The notes beneath the pieces were generated by a model. It did not search any database and was not told the DNA's origin. It saw nothing but the letters and a program-made list of their open reading frames with translations. Below, in pieces: positions 63,401 through 64,000 of a stretch of DNA of 64,000 bases. Made by a program: the position numbers and the translations under genes. How positions within the stretch are numbered: position 1 is the first letter of the stretch; the number at the start of each line of letters is the position of its first letter. Origin of the DNA: a bacterium (GTDB lineage: Bacteria > Zixibacteria > MSB-5A5 > CAIYYT01); NCBI GenBank assembly GCA_016708315.1, contig JADJGC010000023.1, positions 1-64,000 of the forward strand, read 5' to 3'.

Positions 63401-64000
63401 AATAATCGCCTTGTGGCAGGTCAGTTGAATGAGGAACCGGATGGGATTGCACCCGGCTACATCAATCGCCAGCCAGTCGCGTGGTACGGATCGCATCGAC
63501 ATCTCGCCAGCGGAGAAAACGAAGCGTATCGCTTCACATATCTTTTCGCAGTGAATTACATAATCGAGAAGGGATCAAGAGAACTTACACTGCCGCAAAA
63601 CCCGAACATGAAGATTTTCGCAATCAGCGTTGCACAGACGCCATTTGCCGAGAATCTGACAAGAGTCCAGCCATTGTACGATGAACTTAGCAGCACTCTT
63701 GCTCGTGTTTCTGCAGATAGCAGCAGTTTTGTCGGTCAGTGCACGGTAAGTATGAGTTCCCCTAACCCCGGCGCTATGGTATATTACAGCTTGGACGGCA
63801 CAAGTCCGACGCTTAGTTCATCGCGATATCAAGAACCAATCACTCTGGCAGCCACCACGACGGTCAAAGCGCGTGCGATTCTCGATGGAAAAAGCGATCA
63901 TTTTGTCACCGCCGTTACCTATCGCCAACTCGTCCCGCATGAAGCCACACCGGTTACTGATCTCAAACCTGGGTTGGCTGCAGCGTATTACGAAGGCGAA
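60488..64000 (+). CDS. Secreted GH38 alpha-mannosidase, runs off the window
   Basis: The frame opens at ATG 60488 and stays open to the last base, 1171 residues so far. A signal peptide (MTNHKLLQAVTLTLLLFTTTFAQA) is followed by the GH38 catalytic domain: HLDTQWRWT (zinc site), the nucleophile Asp in LPDCFGFGYALPSI and WHQFHDDLTGTSIPEAYE. Middle and C-terminal mannosidase domains follow (about 400-900), then a chitobiase-type C-terminal domain (PNPGAMVYYSLDGTSPT, about 1085-1150) and the start of what looks like a PA14 domain (GLAAAYYEG). It would release mannose from glycans in the periplasm or outside. GGGATGGA precedes the start. It follows the importer by about 50 bases, probably in the same operon. 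Confidence 0.94.
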   Translation, partial: MTNHKLLQAVTLTLLLFTTTFAQATDSKQPELKVVATAHLDTQWRWTIQNTINEFVPLTFRENFKLMDIYPDYVFSFEGSFRYKLFREYYPDEYAKLKKYVDSGQWRVTGSWVDAVDVNIPSFESLVRHNLYGNGFYKKEFGKTSRDIFLPDCFGFGYALPSIAAHCGLKSFTTQKLTWGSAVGVPFDIGLWQGVDGSKIIAGLNAGDYTGKIKGDLSRDTTWQRKIATSGETTGIHAGYTYFGTGDTGGSPESLSVDWLQRSIKSDGPIKVSSVGADDLVDLVNTVDQSKLPTYDGELLMTRHGVGCYTSQAAMKRWNRKNELLADAAERASVIAHLTAGVPYPTEYLRETWERFLWHQFHDDLTGTSIPEAYEFSWNDEILCQNRFAAALESAIGAVFSGSSENKEHYLTVFNPLAIHRSDVVELAFPEMRSWFYHFYGPDGLEIPTQTTANGKSQILQVGVSPIGFIQLTNLMNHDPKSVDSDLKVSENSIENSRYKIAIDPDGNVASIFDKKLKRELLSAPVQYQLLFDKPRQWPAWEIQYEDIIIPPRAVLKDPVEIKVIESGPVRASIEILRKTDASTFKTTISLVANSDRIEFKNEIDWYEKETLLKVAFPLTCANDSVTYDLGLGAIKRGLNTKQKYEVPGHQWADMTDPSGEYGVAILNDCKYGWDHPEAGVLRLTLIHTPGVFESWNWVGDEKSQDMGHHEFTFAICSHSGDWSDSDIPEQAARLNQPLVAFATDKHRGTLGREFSLLNVDAKSSGDNVFVNAVKMSETGDELIVRVKETKGKAANSTKINFAFPIESAREVNGFEDPVGTTLFHDSSLEFSLTPYQPKAFAVKLKTDPADDLPPVKWQPVVLPYNLDAISLDSDRKDGNIDGKGNSLAGELVPDTLLYNGVSFVMGPKKAGELNAVSCNGQTLKLPNGDYNELHIIGCSVGGAIGSTFAIDRYEEFKIWLQDYVEPLGQWNNRLVAGQLNEEPDGIAPGYINRQPVAWYGSHRHLASGENEAYRFTYLFAVNYIIEKGSRELTLPQNPNMKIFAISVAQTPFAENLTRVQPLYDELSSTLARVSADSSSFVGQCTVSMSSPNPGAMVYYSLDGTSPTLSSSRYQEPITLAATTTVKARAILDGKSDHFVTAVTYRQLVPHEATPVTDLKPGLAAAYYEGE

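Noticed and set aside
1..64000. tRNA, rRNA, CRISPR arrays or insertion sequences
   Set aside because: I looked for TPsiC-like arms, regularly spaced repeats, transposase motifs and terminal inverted repeats and saw none that hold up; a tRNA scan would settle the first point.

Overview
The window looks like a fragment of a Gram-negative chromosome from the FCB (Fibrobacteres-Chlorobi-Bacteroidetes) side of the bacterial tree, most likely an uncultured lineage such as Zixibacteria. This is an inference. It rests on a 1629-residue gingipain-type (C25) protease ending in a dockerin-like tail, on outer-membrane components (TolC, a DUF3570 barrel, an RND pump), and on very many sensor kinases, GTG/TTG starts and strong GGAGG ribosome-binding sites. 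I see no rRNA, tRNA, CRISPR array, prophage or insertion sequence. The genes are mostly ordinary chromosomal genes on both strands.

Layout. 1-11.4 kb: a truncated secreted repeat-type protein, an acyl-CoA dehydrogenase with a missing loop, a polysaccharide deacetylase with a decayed copy of its 3' end nearby, lipoamide dehydrogenase (frameshifted), aquaporin Z, a GT87-like membrane glycosyltransferase with a secreted partner, and a proline iminopeptidase. 11.5-22.6 kb: hybrid histidine kinase, lipoprotein, VOC protein, then a tight four-gene cluster (TlpA-like thioredoxin, DUF4266 Gly/Cys-tail lipoprotein, DUF3570 barrel, ApbE flavin transferase), a FIST sensor with its kinase, and a membrane-anchored MsrB-MsrA fusion. 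22.8-37.8 kb: PIG-L deacetylase, PLP decarboxylase, the giant C25 protease, two small RRM proteins, and an ArsR-controlled DUF2892-TolC-HlyD-RND efflux operon with a clear palindromic operator. 38-49 kb: two more sensor kinases, carAB (both damaged) and typA behind a promoter-terminator leader. 49-56.4 kb: flavin reductase, a small unknown gene, a trehalose operon (otsA-otsB-DUF5752-treT), beta-carbonic anhydrase and a DinB-fold protein. 56.6-64 kb: a sugar ABC importer (binding protein, double ATPase, permease with an extra periplasmic domain) followed by a large secreted GH38 alpha-mannosidase that runs off the end.

How the genes work together. Envelope stress and osmotic adaptation recur: aquaporin, trehalose synthesis by two routes, periplasmic methionine sulfoxide repair, efflux and many sensors. 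The mannosidase beside the sugar importer suggests glycan breakdown and uptake. The least understood unit is the TlpA/DUF4266/DUF3570/ApbE cluster, which looks like an envelope redox or maturation module with no obvious flavin acceptor.

Caution on sequence quality. Five conserved genes (lpd, carA, carB, a sensor kinase and the sugar permease) are broken by small indels, and an acyl-CoA dehydrogenase lacks nine residues of a conserved loop. So many lesions in otherwise well-conserved, partly essential genes point first to consensus or assembly errors rather than biological decay.
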